Positions 42,198-52,319 are shown, counted from the stretch's first letter. The stretch is DNA of 64,000 nucleotides from Exobasidium rhododendri (GCA_026210745.1 CP110632.1:62001-126000), one strand, 5' to 3'. A program made the numbers and translations. The notes: generated by a model from the letters alone, not told the origin.

Positions 42198-43478
42198 CTA
42201 GCAGGGCTCTCGATAGTATTCCTCTCCTTTTTGTAGTCATTGCCCCGCTGGTGCTGCCTTGGTTTTTCCGGTTGGCCATTCCTCTCTCGGCATCCCTTTT
42301 GAATTGGCTTTCTTTCCACTTTGTATTACCTTTCTTGATTCATGTCAATGTGGGGCACAGGGGGTTCCCCTTTCTAATTTCTGGGAGGGGGGAGGGTGGG
42401 CTTCGAAGTAGCATGCTTTTTTTACTTTTGGTGCATTAATATGGCGCATAAGAGATCACTGTAAAAGAAGGCTAAATAGCAAATACGTACACTACTATGG
42501 TGGAAGGGTGAGACCTATGGTGCCAGGTGGGAGTGATGGGGACGCGTGCTTATTTGATAGGAATATTCCTTTGCCCTTTGGTGGAAATAAGCATGTACCC
42601 CAGCTACTTCCCCCGCCAGAACTACAAGTGTGTGTATATGTATACTATTGTGTCTGTAGTCTTGGTAAGTTCTTTTGGTGCGTACATGTCCTGACCTGCC
42701 TTGGTACTTTACTGCTTTTGTGCTCATTGTTGATCTCCTACTCTGCACTTTGCTGGCCAGTGGGCGGCTGTATTACTCTAAAGGCAGGACCGTTGTTGCT
42801 TGTAGCGCTGTGATTGCTACCAAGGACCGTGTGAGACAAGGTGCTTTGCGTGATGTCGGATTCAGAATTGTTTGAACAAAGAGAGCGAGACAGACAGCTC
42901 AATTGCTCGAGGTAAATGTACTCCCCCTAGCTCTCAAGAGGAAAGTACTCTCTAGAGTGAAGTACCGAAAAGGCGTTGTGTTTTTGTTGCATTCTCAGCC
43001 ACAGGCAATCTCTGACTGGAGCTGACGTTCCTACTTCAGCCACGGAGTGACGGTCTGTCAACTCAAATTCAGCTCATCCGTAGCTCAGTGGCAAATTATA
43101 AGAACTCCATTTCGCATGCCACCCACAAGGCTGCATATTTCAAGCGTCCCCGTAGGCTGCAGTTACGCTCTTTTTGAAAAAAGTGACGGAAACTCCGGAT
43201 TCCTCAAGTCTAAAATCCGTTCTACATTTCTACCTGGCATGTAGTCCCTACTTCTCAAGCTGATTTTCAAACTCAAGCGCGCGAGACGTTGCAGATCTCC
43301 TTCTCGAGTCAACGATAGCAGCAATAAAGAAACTCTTCGCGAACAAAAATTGGACAATGCCCAATCGAGTTCTAATCTCGACACGACATCATATTTGTCA
43401 CTGCTCACCAATGATGAGCACAGAGGGGGGAGGGGAACAGCAGAACAAGAAGACATAACATGACACGCGGTAGACCTT

Positions 43479-44541
43479 TCACGTAGCTTTCAAATTACGC
43501 CGGACGCTGTATTCGAGGGTATGGAGGCCTCCCTGACCTTTCAGTAGCTCGTTTGCTCGACTAACGTTGGCACTGGTATTATCTTCGCTGGACCACGCAG
43601 CGTGTCTGCTCACGGTCGGTGTGCCAGGATGCACCTTTTTGATCGTGTCGAGGAGAGCGTTGTAGGAGAACATCGTTGCAGCTGCTATGATCCGTTCATT
43701 CTTGACGTCCTCCCTTGTCAGGGCAATGACGTGCAGCTTTGCCACATCGTCGACGTCTACCTGGAAAGAAGGCGCCATGGCCTGCAACGGCGACGACTTT
43801 CCCGCTGCAGCGTCAAGAAGCCAGGCCCCCGTGCTTGCAATCGGCATACCAGGCACAGGAGCGCCAAAGACTGCGCTCGGATTAATCGAAGTAAGTGCGA
43901 AAGAAGGCTTTCGGCTCGCGACAAAGTTCCACGCTGCTTTCTCTGACAACGTCTTGCTGGCAGCGTAGACGTTCACTCCGTTGGGCGCAGTCTTGCATCC
44001 CTGTACTGCTTGATCGTTCCAGGACGTGATGTCAAGATACTGCCGCTGCTCGCTTGTGGTGTTGTGGGAACCTACAGCAGCCTTCGACGAGGTGAGCACC
44101 AGCCTGCGAATCGATTTGTGTGCGTCTGCTGCTTCCAGTAAGGAGTTGTACGCTTCCAGGACGTGCGGGATGACGTCGTGAGGGTTGGAGGAGAACGAAA
44201 CGTCGGAAGCCGTGTGAACTACGCCCTGAACATCTTTCATCGCTTCATCGTACGCTGTTGTGCGAGTAAAATCTTCCACCACGACCGTCGAGATGCGTCC
44301 GCTGCCGTGGAGTGTCTTTAATGCTTGAACAACTTGCTGCGCTTTTGCCTCGTTCCGGACCGCAAGTTTGACGTGTAACCCAGCAGCAAGAGCCTCATGG
44401 GCAATGTGTGATCCGACCCATCCTGTGCGCATATACACGGTCATCGTCAGCCTTGAAAAGTCCTGTCACCCACTAGGCGAAGAGATACGCACCTGTTGCT
44501 CCTGTGATCAGTACACAATCCCCTCTCTGTAGTGCAGACAT
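43479..44541 (-). CDS. Dihydroflavonol-4-reductase-like reductase (extended SDR), second copy
   Basis: Two exons, 44541-44493 and 44422-43479 (70-nt intron), give 330 aa. The TGxxGxxG motif (LITGATGWVGSH) is split by the intron. VVHTASDVSF, RRLVLTSSKAAVG, the catalytic Y-x3-K in VYAASKTLSEKAAW, LTSINPSAVFG and FQVDVDDVAKLHVIAL follow in normal order. It is in the same family as the 36725 gene but clearly diverged and with a simpler intron pattern, so they are not recent duplicates. Expected to reduce a carbonyl with NADPH. It closes the metabolic island on the right. Confidence 0.86.
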
Positions 44542-45071
44542 GATAGATTGTATGTTTTCCTGTCGAGCGAGTGTGAAATGATTCTAGATCGAGCGATAAA
44601 TACCCAGAAGACATTCTCCGAATTTGCTGTGCGTCTTTATGTACCTTTGGAGTATGTCTCAAGTTATTACAGACAAGATTTCGGTCAACAGGAGGAAGCA
44701 GGAGATAGGAAAGACCGAAGAGCGTAGTCGCAGCTTATGTCCGTGCGCGATCTATCCTGTAACAAAAGGGAGTACCACTGGTGTTGCTAGCTGTAGGGTT
44801 AGGGTTAAGCGTCGTACTGAGACGAAGGATGTAGGGTTGTGGTGGCCTGATGTGCCATGCTATACATGGAGTAGTTGCCTACGCTTCGTGCAGGATCTCC
44901 GCCGGTAAGCGCGCAGTTTCCTCATCAGAAATCGTCGGCGCAGGAACTTATATGTTATTCTCCGACTCCAAGCGCGGCAGGAAACACTTTCACCCTTTGC
45001 GTCGTCGTCTTCAGAAGGTGCATAAAAGGAGAATCACCGTCATTTTGAGTTTCTCCCTCTCCAAGTACACA
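44542..45071. other. Junction region before array block 2
   Basis: This 530-bp region is between the divergent reductase and first block 2 gene. It contains the telomere-like stretch at 44794-44808 and CATAAAAGG at 45021-45029 as TATA box of the 45072 gene. No gene is seen. Confidence 0.5.
44794..44808 (+). repeat. Short interstitial telomere-like repeat (TTAGGG)2
   Basis: The sequence TAGGGTTAGGGTTAA is here, with a further GTAGGGTT at 44831-44838. Many fungi, including basidiomycetes, have TTAGGG telomeres. It lies where the metabolic island ends and array block 2 begins. Two copies could be chance, or a scar of break repair or of a former chromosome end. Confidence 0.55.
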
Positions 45072-45569
45072 ATGATCTCCACCACCAAGCCTGTCCTCCT
45101 CGCTACACTCTCCTTCTTTGCGCTGCTTGCTCAAGCCTCGGCTGCACCCAGTCCCTCTCACCAGTCCAAAAAGTGCGTACAGGTCGCCGAGAAGACCGCT
45201 TTCGACGTCAGGCTCCAGAAGGGCTTCAAGAAGGTCGAGAGTCTGTCAACGGTCACCGTCACCAAGCCGCAGACGGGCAACTTCCGACTGTACATTACAA
45301 AGGACGACTACTACGGCACGATAGGAAGCTCCAACAGCGGCGGCATCACGCTCAAGTCGGCGACGCTCAAGGCACTGGCAACTGCCCCTGGAAAGGCAAA
45401 CGTCGTCGAGTTCGTCTACAACGAGGGCATCGTCAAAGGCGAGCCAGTGTCGACGCAGGTGTACTACTGGCTCGACAGGGCGGATGCATGCACTGTCGCG
45501 GCCGAAGACCTGCAGAGCTCCCACGTCTTTCCTTGGATCGGGGCCAACTTCTACGAGCGGCTTGATTGA
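45072..45569 (+). CDS. Small secreted protein, tandem family type B
   Basis: 165 aa from MISTTKPVLLATL; the frame is open far upstream, but CATAAAAGG (45021-45029) lies only 50 nt before this ATG. The signal peptide ends near AQASAAP, followed by KKCVQV as first Cys. QKGFKKVESL, a Gly/Ser-rich loop (GSSNSGG), LATAPGKANVVEFVY, then YYWLDRADAC, AAEDL and FPWIGANFYERL. Closest to the next gene, with which it shares the LATAP, DACTV and PWIG blocks. Confidence 0.85.
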   Translation: MISTTKPVLLATLSFFALLAQASAAPSPSHQSKKCVQVAEKTAFDVRLQKGFKKVESLSTVTVTKPQTGNFRLYITKDDYYGTIGSSNSGGITLKSATLKALATAPGKANVVEFVYNEGIVKGEPVSTQVYYWLDRADACTVAAEDLQSSHVFPWIGANFYERLD

Positions 45570-45985
45570 GAGACAATTCTGTAGACGAAGGGCGACTGTC
45601 TTCTCCTTTGACGTCATGTATGCTCTTCCTCTTCCCAAGTTCGATGCTTTAATCTCTTAATTTCTCCCTGTTAATGGATGCGTGATAGTCTAAACATCGG
45701 GGTTGGAGTGGGTCGCCTGTACGTTGCTCCCTCTCCTGTCTCTTGAAACCGGCGCCGCGCTGCACACACTGTCCACTCCGACCAGCCACTTTTCCACTTC
45801 CACCAACAAAGAAGAGCACTGGGACGCGCTGAGGGTGGCTTTGCCCTCTCCACGTCCGAACACATACGCCACCCACCACAGCCTCCTCTTTCTTGGCATT
45901 CCAGGCAAAAGCTTGTATTTAAGGCAGGGGTTTCCTATCACACCCTCTCACTTCTCACTCTTCAGAAACAACCACTCCTTCGATC

Positions 45986-46477
45986 ATGATCATGATTCTC
46001 CATCGCCGCATCTGCATCCTCTCTCTCCTCCTCCTCCAACTCGCTGTCCTGATGTCTTTTGCTGCTTCCTCGGCTCCAAGCAGGACGCAGAAATGGTGTG
46101 TCCGCGTGAAGGACGATGTACAAACCAACGTCGAAAATCAAAAAGGCTTCACCAAGCTCCAAAATATCCTTCCCGACACAGTCATCAAAGGGCAGCAGAC
46201 TGGGCCATATCGCATGTACATCAGCGAAGTCCCCTACTCCGGCACTTCAGGCGGTATCATGCTGCAGACGGCCACCCTTCGAGCACTGGCAACTGCACCA
46301 GCTCAAGTGAACGTGTTTGAGTTCATCTACAACTTGGACGTAGACGGGAGCTCGCCGATACTGGAGCGTGTCTCCTACTGGATCGATCGATCGGATGCCT
46401 GCACTGTGCCTCTGGAAGACCTGAAGAAGATGGAGTCCTTCCCCTGGATCGGCACAAATGTCTACAAGCAGCTTTGA
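45986..46477 (+). CDS. Small secreted protein, tandem family type B
   Basis: 163 aa. Two Mets (45986, 45992) precede a Leu-rich signal core (ILSLLLLQLAVLM); either could start. No dibasic site. The first Cys is in KWCVRV. QKGFTKLQNI, TLRALATAPAQVNVFEFIY, the signature SYWIDRSDAC (Ile instead of Leu after Trp), PLEDL and FPWIGTNVYKQL. TATTTAAG at 45916-45923 is the likely TATA box. Two Cys in the mature chain. Confidence 0.85.
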   Translation: MIMILHRRICILSLLLLQLAVLMSFAASSAPSRTQKWCVRVKDDVQTNVENQKGFTKLQNILPDTVIKGQQTGPYRMYISEVPYSGTSGGIMLQTATLRALATAPAQVNVFEFIYNLDVDGSSPILERVSYWIDRSDACTVPLEDLKKMESFPWIGTNVYKQL

Positions 46478-46851
46478 TCGTGGTTGTGGTCGTGGTCTCT
46501 TTCCTCCCCTTCTCTTGTTTGATACTTCTTAGTACAATTTGATCGAATGTGATCGAGACTTCCAGCTTCCTCTTGACACCGCGACTCCGCTAATACAATC
46601 AGGCGTCGAGGCGCGACTAAGATATATGACAGCCCAGACCAAGACAGGAGGTACTGTTACGCCCTCCGCACGACCACGCTCGGCTGAATTCTCCGATAAC
46701 CCAATGACGAGACACCTCTGAGATTCGCAGATCGTGTTCGTCCTCCAAAGGGTAAATCGCCACCCCCCCCCATCTTCCCCGTCTTGCCTCTTTCCATCAC
46801 CTGCAAGTATCTCTCATCCACTGCACGGAACTGTTGTAGTGCGCACCAACG

Positions 46852-47301
46852 ATGAGAGTGTCGCTGTCTGTCGTCGCAGGAACTATATCGGCCTTCCTGT
46901 CAACGAAACTCGCCACCTCCTCTGCGCCTTCTTCACTGCACGGTCGAGGCTTCGTCAAGTGCAAAACGCTGGACATCAAATTCACAGGCAACGTCGACAA
47001 TCATCGTGGCTTCCAGCACGTCGAGACTATTGGGCGGGACACAACAGCACGAGGAGCGCAATACACCATCGACACGGCCATGCTGGATGGGGCAAAGATC
47101 TCCACGACACTGCATGCCCTCCCTGGTGCTCCCGGGAAGGTGAATGTGTTCAGGATGTCGTACAATTCAAGGAGTGGGTACGTCCGCACAAAGTATTATT
47201 GGCTGGAGAGAGGAGCGTCGTGCACCATCACACCAGAAGATCGCTTCTTCGAGGCAACGTATCCCTGGCTGGCGGCAGACGTGTATCAGACGCACGCATG
47301 A
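46852..47301 (+). CDS. Small secreted protein, tandem family type B
   Basis: 149 aa. The signal peptide is shorter and less hydrophobic than in the neighbours (MRVSLSVVAGTISAF, ending near ATSSAP). First Cys in GFVKCKTL; HRGFQHVETI; TLHALPGAPGKVNVFRMSY; YYWLERGASC; TPED; YPWLAADVYQTHA. It resembles the block 1 type B gene at 31748 (VKCKT, APGKVNVF, YYWLER) more than the two type B genes beside it. No clear TATA box. Confidence 0.83.
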   Translation: MRVSLSVVAGTISAFLSTKLATSSAPSSLHGRGFVKCKTLDIKFTGNVDNHRGFQHVETIGRDTTARGAQYTIDTAMLDGAKISTTLHALPGAPGKVNVFRMSYNSRSGYVRTKYYWLERGASCTITPEDRFFEATYPWLAADVYQTHA

Positions 47302-47899
47302 GGCCTAACTGGCAGATCACGAAATACTTTTTGTCGCTTGTTGTGTCGCTCGACGAGCCAGTCACACGACTCCTCTCCGCTCGGCATCGGGTAGCGCCAG
47401 ATGCTTGACCAAGCGAATGCCGCGATTGGATCGTCGATCTACGGCAGAGCAGCAGTGCTTCTTCTTGACCAAGATGACACAAGATGCCAGATCGGGACTA
47501 GAAAAAAAGGCCTTCTTTTTTATTGGTGCTCGATACTGTTCTTCCTCCTTTAGCGCTTACATATACACATATAGATGTACGTGGTGGGGGTGGAGGATCA
47601 AAAAGAGAGAGACAGGCGAGATGCACGCGCGGCCTTTGTGAAATACCGAAGGGGCGGGGGAATTGACAGGTGTGGGGACTATAATAATAATGACGTCGAA
47701 AGTGGAGACGCTAAGAACACGAGCTTCCGTTTCATGTTCGTCGATGCCAGGCAGATCTTCTCAGCTCATCGGGAGGAAGAAGGACCAGCGGGAAAGATGC
47801 TGGTCACTCGAGGAGGGGCATATATAGAGAGGTGTGTGGGCGGGCAAACGTAGCACACCCTTTCATTCACCCCCAACAACAACATACACATACACAACG
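47302..47899. other. Array spacer, 598 bp
   Basis: It contains an A-run/T-run pair near 47500-47525 and TATATAGA at 47821-47828, about 75 nt before the Ser-rich gene. Frames here lack signal peptides and the family signature. Confidence 0.45.
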
Positions 47900-48373
47900 A
47901 TGGTCTCCAGGAACAACGTCTACTTCGTGACACTTTGCATGGCGGTGATGCTGGCTTTGGCCTCCTCCGCTAACGCTGAAAATCCTGCTCTTGAGCTTGT
48001 GGCACGACAGGGTGAGTTGCAGTCCGTCCTGCGATACTAACGAGTGTATGTTGTCACTAACGGTATAATTTTCCCTCTTCCAGCCACCACATCGTCCTCC
48101 TCATCGTCATTGTCGGCGTCAGCATCGGCTGCTACTATGAGCTCGTCAAAGTCGTCCTCGAGCTCCGCCTCGTCGTCGTCGTCGTCGTCGTCATCAATCT
48201 CCTCGCCACTGCCTGCCGCCGCCACTACTGCCGCTGTGAATCCCGAGTCAGGCTCGTCGAGCGTCTCCTCTCCAGCATCGACTACGGACGGCGCGATGGG
48301 ACGACACGCTACCAAGATCACCCTGGCGACAGCCCTGGCCGCTTCCTTGATTGGGGCATGTGTCCTGCTGTAG
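47900..48373 (+). CDS. Ser-rich secreted protein, probably GPI-anchored
   Basis: Two exons, 47900-48011 and 48084-48373 (72-nt intron with a CTAAC branch site), give 133 aa. The signal peptide (about 1-27, ending SSANA) is followed by ENPALELVARQ and a Ser-dominated body with long Ser runs, partly coded by a TCG repeat near 48165-48195. The last about 20 residues are hydrophobic (ITLATALAASLIGACVLL), preceded by small residues: the usual GPI-attachment layout. It should be a heavily O-mannosylated wall or membrane protein. It is not a member of the tandem family, is the only intron-bearing gene in the array, and sits at the B/A border. Confidence 0.75.
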
Positions 48374-48740
48374 AGACGGTACACTAGTCAATGTGATGTC
48401 ATCTCATGCTACTGAAGTTAAGGCCTCCTTGCCTTTTTCAGATCGAGCGATGCCTTCCTGTGATGATGAAACAAGCTGCGAGTCTCTTCAATCTTCCAAC
48501 ATACATGACCTCCTCAACATCCGAACTGAGACTGAGTCTTCCTTCTCCGCTCTCAGCCGCCAGCATCTTTTTCATCTCCTCTAAATCTGAACTATTTACG
48601 CAGTCCGCCCCTTACAAGTCCGACTCGATGATTTCGTACTGAGAGAGACAGGAGACTATAAACCTTGCCCACACGTAATAGGCAAGTACCTGCCGCCATC
48701 TCTCCCACCCTCTTCCTCCCTCTCCAATACATGTACCACG

Positions 48741-49184
48741 ATGCACTTGAGCTCGCTTCTGTTTGCCGTCCTCTCCATCCTTGCCACAACAATTGCCGCT
48801 CCCACTGATGACGTATCATTGACCAGACGAGCGAATCAGCCCGACATGAAGCCATGCCGAATGCTCGACGACCAAGCCAGGCGCGACGTACTCCACTCAA
48901 ACAGCTACCAGTACGTCGATACGATCAACGCTGCCAACGGCTTCCGATCCAAGTACCTCTCCTGGCACAGCGACCCACGACCGGGTGTCTTTGGTCTCTA
49001 CCTAAAAGCCGAAGCAGATGCACCGCAAGTCAGTGTCTTTTCCTGCGCATCGATCGTGAATGTGAACGAGAACGACGGCCGCGTCATGTTCTGGCTTGCC
49101 AAGGGGGACGAGTGCAGAATCACCAACAAGGATCTCGGCACCTTTTCCGACGAGAGCGCAGTCATCTACAAGAAGGTCAAATAA
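48741..49184 (+). CDS. Small secreted protein, tandem family type A
   Basis: 147 aa. Signal peptide about 1-20 (LATTIAAP), a dibasic LTRR at 28-30, MKPCRMLDDQARRDVL as first-Cys block, LYLKAEADAPQVSVFSC, then VMFWLAKGDECRITNKDL and VIYKKVK. It is the only family member with a third mature Cys (VFSCAS). Its AKGDEC-R-I-x-N-x-D-L variant pairs it with 32560 and 33702 in block 1. ACTATAAACC at 48655-48664 is the likely TATA box. Confidence 0.86.
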   Translation: MHLSSLLFAVLSILATTIAAPTDDVSLTRRANQPDMKPCRMLDDQARRDVLHSNSYQYVDTINAANGFRSKYLSWHSDPRPGVFGLYLKAEADAPQVSVFSCASIVNVNENDGRVMFWLAKGDECRITNKDLGTFSDESAVIYKKVK

Positions 49185-49590
49185 TCACAATAATACACGA
49201 CAAGCAGCAGCCTTGTGGACAGTAAGCGAGGTCCAGCTTGACAGTATTCGAGCAAGCACATCTCATCGCGCTGGCCCCTAAACCGCAGCCTCTGTACACA
49301 CTATCTCGATCAGCTATGCAATCCATGACACAGCATTCTGAGCCGAGTCATCCTTCCTTCTCAGGAGCATTCCGACCTCGAAGTGTTGTACTTCGAACTC
49401 CTATTCTCACTCCCCCCGTTCAGCAAGCTCCGACAGAAGGAGGAGCGCGGAAAGAGGTCATGCTTGACAGGGGTCCGTGTTGATGTGGCTCTGTATGCGT
49501 GAGGAAGCGGTCAACTGCTCCCGGCTAGCACTTCTGTCCCTCTCTCTCCCTCCATCATCAAATCAATCCCTACGCACGCAGAGTAACACT

Positions 49591-50025
49591 ATGCAGTACA
49601 CCACCTTTGCCTACATCGCCCTTCTCCTGCAGCTCACGAATCCTGCATTCATCACTGCTGCGCCTGGAAACCCCACCACCAAGCGGTGCCTCACGCTGAA
49701 CTTTGACGCAAAGAGGGACGTCCTGACTGGTGGAAAGTACGTAAAGGGAGCCTACCTCACCACGAACAACCTGAATCGGGCGCAAGGCTTCTCCCTCTCG
49801 CTTAACGATAATCAAGGAACTCTAGAGGCGATCTTGCGAGCGGACGCCACAGTTCAGAGTAACAGCAACGTCTTCTCCTTCCCTTCTTCGGCCGCCGCAT
49901 ACGATAGAAGCGTATCCGTCATGTTCTGGCTCGACAGAAACGACGCCTGCACCATCACACGCGAAGACATGGCTCTGATCGATCCTACCAGTGCGCAGAT
50001 CTATCGAAGCACGGCTGGCATGTAG
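49591..50025 (+). CDS. Small secreted protein, tandem family type A
   Basis: 144 aa from MQYTTFAYIALLLQL; the frame is open upstream, but the signal core follows this Met. A dibasic TTKRC sits immediately before the first Cys, so processing would free a chain starting with Cys. AKRDVL, NLNRAQGFSLSL, AILRADATVQSNSNVFSF, then VMFWLDRNDACTI and MALIDPTSAQIYRS. The signature half (DRNDAC-T-I) is intermediate between types A and B. No clear TATA box. Confidence 0.84.
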   Translation: MQYTTFAYIALLLQLTNPAFITAAPGNPTTKRCLTLNFDAKRDVLTGGKYVKGAYLTTNNLNRAQGFSLSLNDNQGTLEAILRADATVQSNSNVFSFPSSAAAYDRSVSVMFWLDRNDACTITREDMALIDPTSAQIYRSTAGM

Positions 50026-50385
50026 TGAAGGAGCGCCATCGCGTACTATGTAGAGAGAGAGTGCAGTGGATGAGAATTGATAGAGGACTTGATTCTTCTG
50101 TGCAAAGGAGGTCGAGGTGGCGCCACGAATGACTAAGGCGTGACTGATACTCCTTCCACTGACTGAGATTCCCTTCTTGTGCTGGGGAGGAAGACGAGTG
50201 AGCTCGTCACACTCCGCGGATACACAAGCACTGTCCCTCACGCCGCCTCCCCTTTTCAGCCGCGTCTGCATTCTCCTCTCCGACAAAAATGACATATAAG
50301 GGGGCGTCTTCCTCCCTTCTCCGTCTCTTCGCCCTCGTCGACCTCCCTCTTCTTCCTCATTACACACGAACACTCTCTTCTTCCA

Positions 50386-50835
50386 ATGCTCCCCACATTC
50401 ATCGTCATGGCTGCGGCTGTTGTGCAGATGATCGCCCCCCTCAGCGCCGCATATGTCCCCCACGTCACGCTCCCTTCCGGAAAGAGCAATCCTCCCTGTC
50501 TGGCACTAAATACAGAAGCGAGACTGGATGTCCGCACCCCGTCCAAGTATTCGTACGTCACCACGCTCAGTCGCCGGAACTCCTTCACCAGCGCTGCATA
50601 CCGTCTCCTCATCGACGAGGATTCTTCTGGAAACGTGGCTGCAGTGAATTTGCATACAGACCCGTACCTCCAGAGTCCCACCAACGTGTTCAGATTCAAG
50701 TACGTCGACCCGAACAATCACGAGGAAGTCATGTTCTGGCTCAAGAATGACGATATTTGTCGCATTCCCGATCAATACATTGACCTGCTCAACTTTGAGA
50801 GCGCCGTGGTGATGAAGAAGATCGTTCATTCGTAG
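50386..50835 (+). CDS. Small secreted protein, tandem family type A
   Basis: 149 aa, with a second Met at residue 8 that could also start. Signal peptide ends near APLSAAY. No dibasic site. PPCLALNTEARLDVRTPSKYSYV, RNSFTSAAYRLLI, NLHTDPYLQSPTNVFRFKY, then VMFWLKNDDICRIP and YIDLLNFESAVVMKKI. The block RLDVRTPSKYSYV recalls the -NPSKF- genes (34544, 54399). CATATAAG at 50293-50300 is the TATA box. Confidence 0.85.
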   Translation: MLPTFIVMAAAVVQMIAPLSAAYVPHVTLPSGKSNPPCLALNTEARLDVRTPSKYSYVTTLSRRNSFTSAAYRLLIDEDSSGNVAAVNLHTDPYLQSPTNVFRFKYVDPNNHEEVMFWLKNDDICRIPDQYIDLLNFESAVVMKKIVHS

Positions 50836-51154
50836 GCAGGATGTCTTTTTACAGGGCAGCAGAAAGGTTCAAATCGCACCCTTCCCTGTCTGCCACATTC
50901 ATCATCACTGTACGACTGTCCTTTATCTGTCTGGTGAATGCTACATGTCTGCAACGATGTTCTCCCGTACGCCTCCCCTACTTCAAACTCGATGATCTCA
51001 GACCCCGTCTCCGCGCGGAAAAGCACACTTTCACGGCGACAAGACTCGTTTCTGTCCTCTTCAATTACAAATGTCATAGCACGTCTGTCTTTTGCTCTTC
51101 ACTCCCCTCCCTTGACCTTTTCCAACTATCCTTCACCTCCTCCTGCCTCTCGAG

Positions 51155-51580
51155 ATGAAGCGCACTTCTACTCTCCTTGTCTGTGTGTTGGCTGCTGCAC
51201 TCACTTCGATCCACGCTGCCCCGGCTAAGAACCCGAACCAGCCGTGTGTCGAGCTCAACGAAGAAGCCAAGAACGACGTCCTGAACACCTCAAAGTACCG
51301 TCACATCACACACCTCGAATTTGCTAACAATTTCAGCAGTCAGGGTTACACGTCCTTCGGAGTCTTCCACACGGATCGTCCCAACGAGCTACACTTGAAA
51401 GTGGACGCGAATGTAGCGAGCGCAGTCAACGTCTTTTCGTATCCCTATGAAAGGGTGGGGAGCGCAAAGAAGCTCATGATGTTCTGGCTTGCTCGAGGCG
51501 AGGAGTGTGTAGTGCCCAAGGAAGAGATACAGTACTTCACGGCCGTTCCTGGGCAGACATATCAGAAGATTGCCAGTTGA
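51155..51580 (+). CDS. Small secreted protein, tandem family type A
   Basis: 141 aa, one of the shortest members and close to the minimal layout. Signal peptide 1-22 (ALTSIHAAP); the first Cys follows only about 8 residues later (NQPCVELNEEAKNDVL). SKYRHITHLEFANNFSSQGY, LHLKVDANVASAVNVFSY, MMFWLARGEECVVP and a tail ending TYQKIAS. No propeptide-like segment and no dibasic site. No clear TATA box in the 319-bp spacer before it. Confidence 0.86.
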   Translation: MKRTSTLLVCVLAAALTSIHAAPAKNPNQPCVELNEEAKNDVLNTSKYRHITHLEFANNFSSQGYTSFGVFHTDRPNELHLKVDANVASAVNVFSYPYERVGSAKKLMMFWLARGEECVVPKEEIQYFTAVPGQTYQKIAS

Positions 51581-51893
51581 GGGGCGTCAAATTGTAAGTG
51601 AGTGAAGGCGTCCTGATGTACAACATACAGCGCTGGTTGACAAAGAGACTCTCACCTTGTTCCTCTCAGCCCCCACCCCCCCACGTATGACCTCTGATCC
51701 ACGGTGAATAATACACTTCTACGACCCGCGATCTCAGACAAGACTTATTTGAGTCCCGATTACGCCCTTCTTGCGCCGTTCTGGTCCGCTCTTTGAACTG
51801 CCTCTCACCGCATAGGGTCCTCTCCTTTGCATCATCAAACCTTCTACCCCTCTCTCACGTCCCACGCAACACCCCCTCCTCGTCCCTATTTTC

Positions 51894-52319
51894 ATGCGCT
51901 TCTCCCTGCCCCTCTTCGCTTGCATCGTGACTGCACTCACACTGACGTCAGCCAACCCCATCGAAAAGTACATGAAGGAGTGCAGCATCTTGACCAGTGA
52001 AGCGATGAAAGACGTCGACGATCCCGTCAAGTTCACCATTGTCACGACGCTCACCTACCAGAACGAATACCACGACCACTCATTCCAGATCATCGAGAAA
52101 GTGTCCACGAACAGAAAAGTCTACTCTCTGCATCTCAAAGCAGATCCTGACGCCAAGAGTCTCAAGAATGTCTTCGCCTTCAAGCTCGGCAGGACGCTGA
52201 CTTCCTCGTCCTTTATTATGTTCTGGCTGGACAGGGGCGACGAGTGCCGCGTGCCTGATTCACTCTTGACCGACATCAACACGGAGAAGACGATGGTCCT
52301 GAAGGCGAACGAATTTTGA
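51894..52319 (+). CDS. Small secreted protein, tandem family type A
   Basis: 141 aa. Signal peptide about 1-19 (IVTALTLTSA) with the first Cys at MKECSIL; SEAMKDVDDPVKFTIV; NEYHDHSFQII; LHLKADPDAKSLKNVFAFKL; IMFWLDRGDECRVP; LLTDINTEKTMVLKANEF. The tail has lost the VYKK ending. No dibasic processing site; the mature N-terminus would start shortly before the first Cys. Two Cys in the mature chain. Confidence 0.85.
   Translation: MRFSLPLFACIVTALTLTSANPIEKYMKECSILTSEAMKDVDDPVKFTIVTTLTYQNEYHDHSFQIIEKVSTNRKVYSLHLKADPDAKSLKNVFAFKLGRTLTSSSFIMFWLDRGDECRVPDSLLTDINTEKTMVLKANEF

Larger units (their letters stand above)
41332..43478. other. Gene-free region, 2.1 kb
   Basis: This is the longest stretch in the window without a supported gene. 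It starts with the DUF302 promoter (TATAAAAG at 41412-41419, CGGAAATA at 41600-41607), then carries a three-copy ATATTTCG repeat (41867-41945), a TGCACA-rich patch (42161-42197) and long T-rich and G-rich stretches (42080-42860). Open frames are short, overlapping and without domains. A tRNA-like A-box at 43077-43091 has no matching partner. No transposon feature was recognised. Confidence 0.5.

Noticed and set aside
42089-42439. Hydrophobic 116-codon frame in the gene-free region
   Set aside because: Hydrophobicity comes from T-rich DNA; it starts from a non-ATG codon and has no recognisable membrane-protein layout.
43077-43150. tRNA-like sequence with TAGCTCAGTGG A-box
   Set aside because: The A-box looks right, but the following TTTCAAGCGTCC is a poor B-box and neither the T-stem nor the acceptor stem pairs. 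No cloverleaf can be drawn.
41332-43478. Possible transposon or retroelement remnant in the 2.1-kb gene-free region
   Set aside because: I looked for terminal repeats, target-site duplications and enzyme motifs and saw none.
50866-50882. GGTTCAAATCG, a near-perfect tRNA B-box
   Set aside because: No A-box at the expected distance and no stems; it lies in the 3' region of an array gene.
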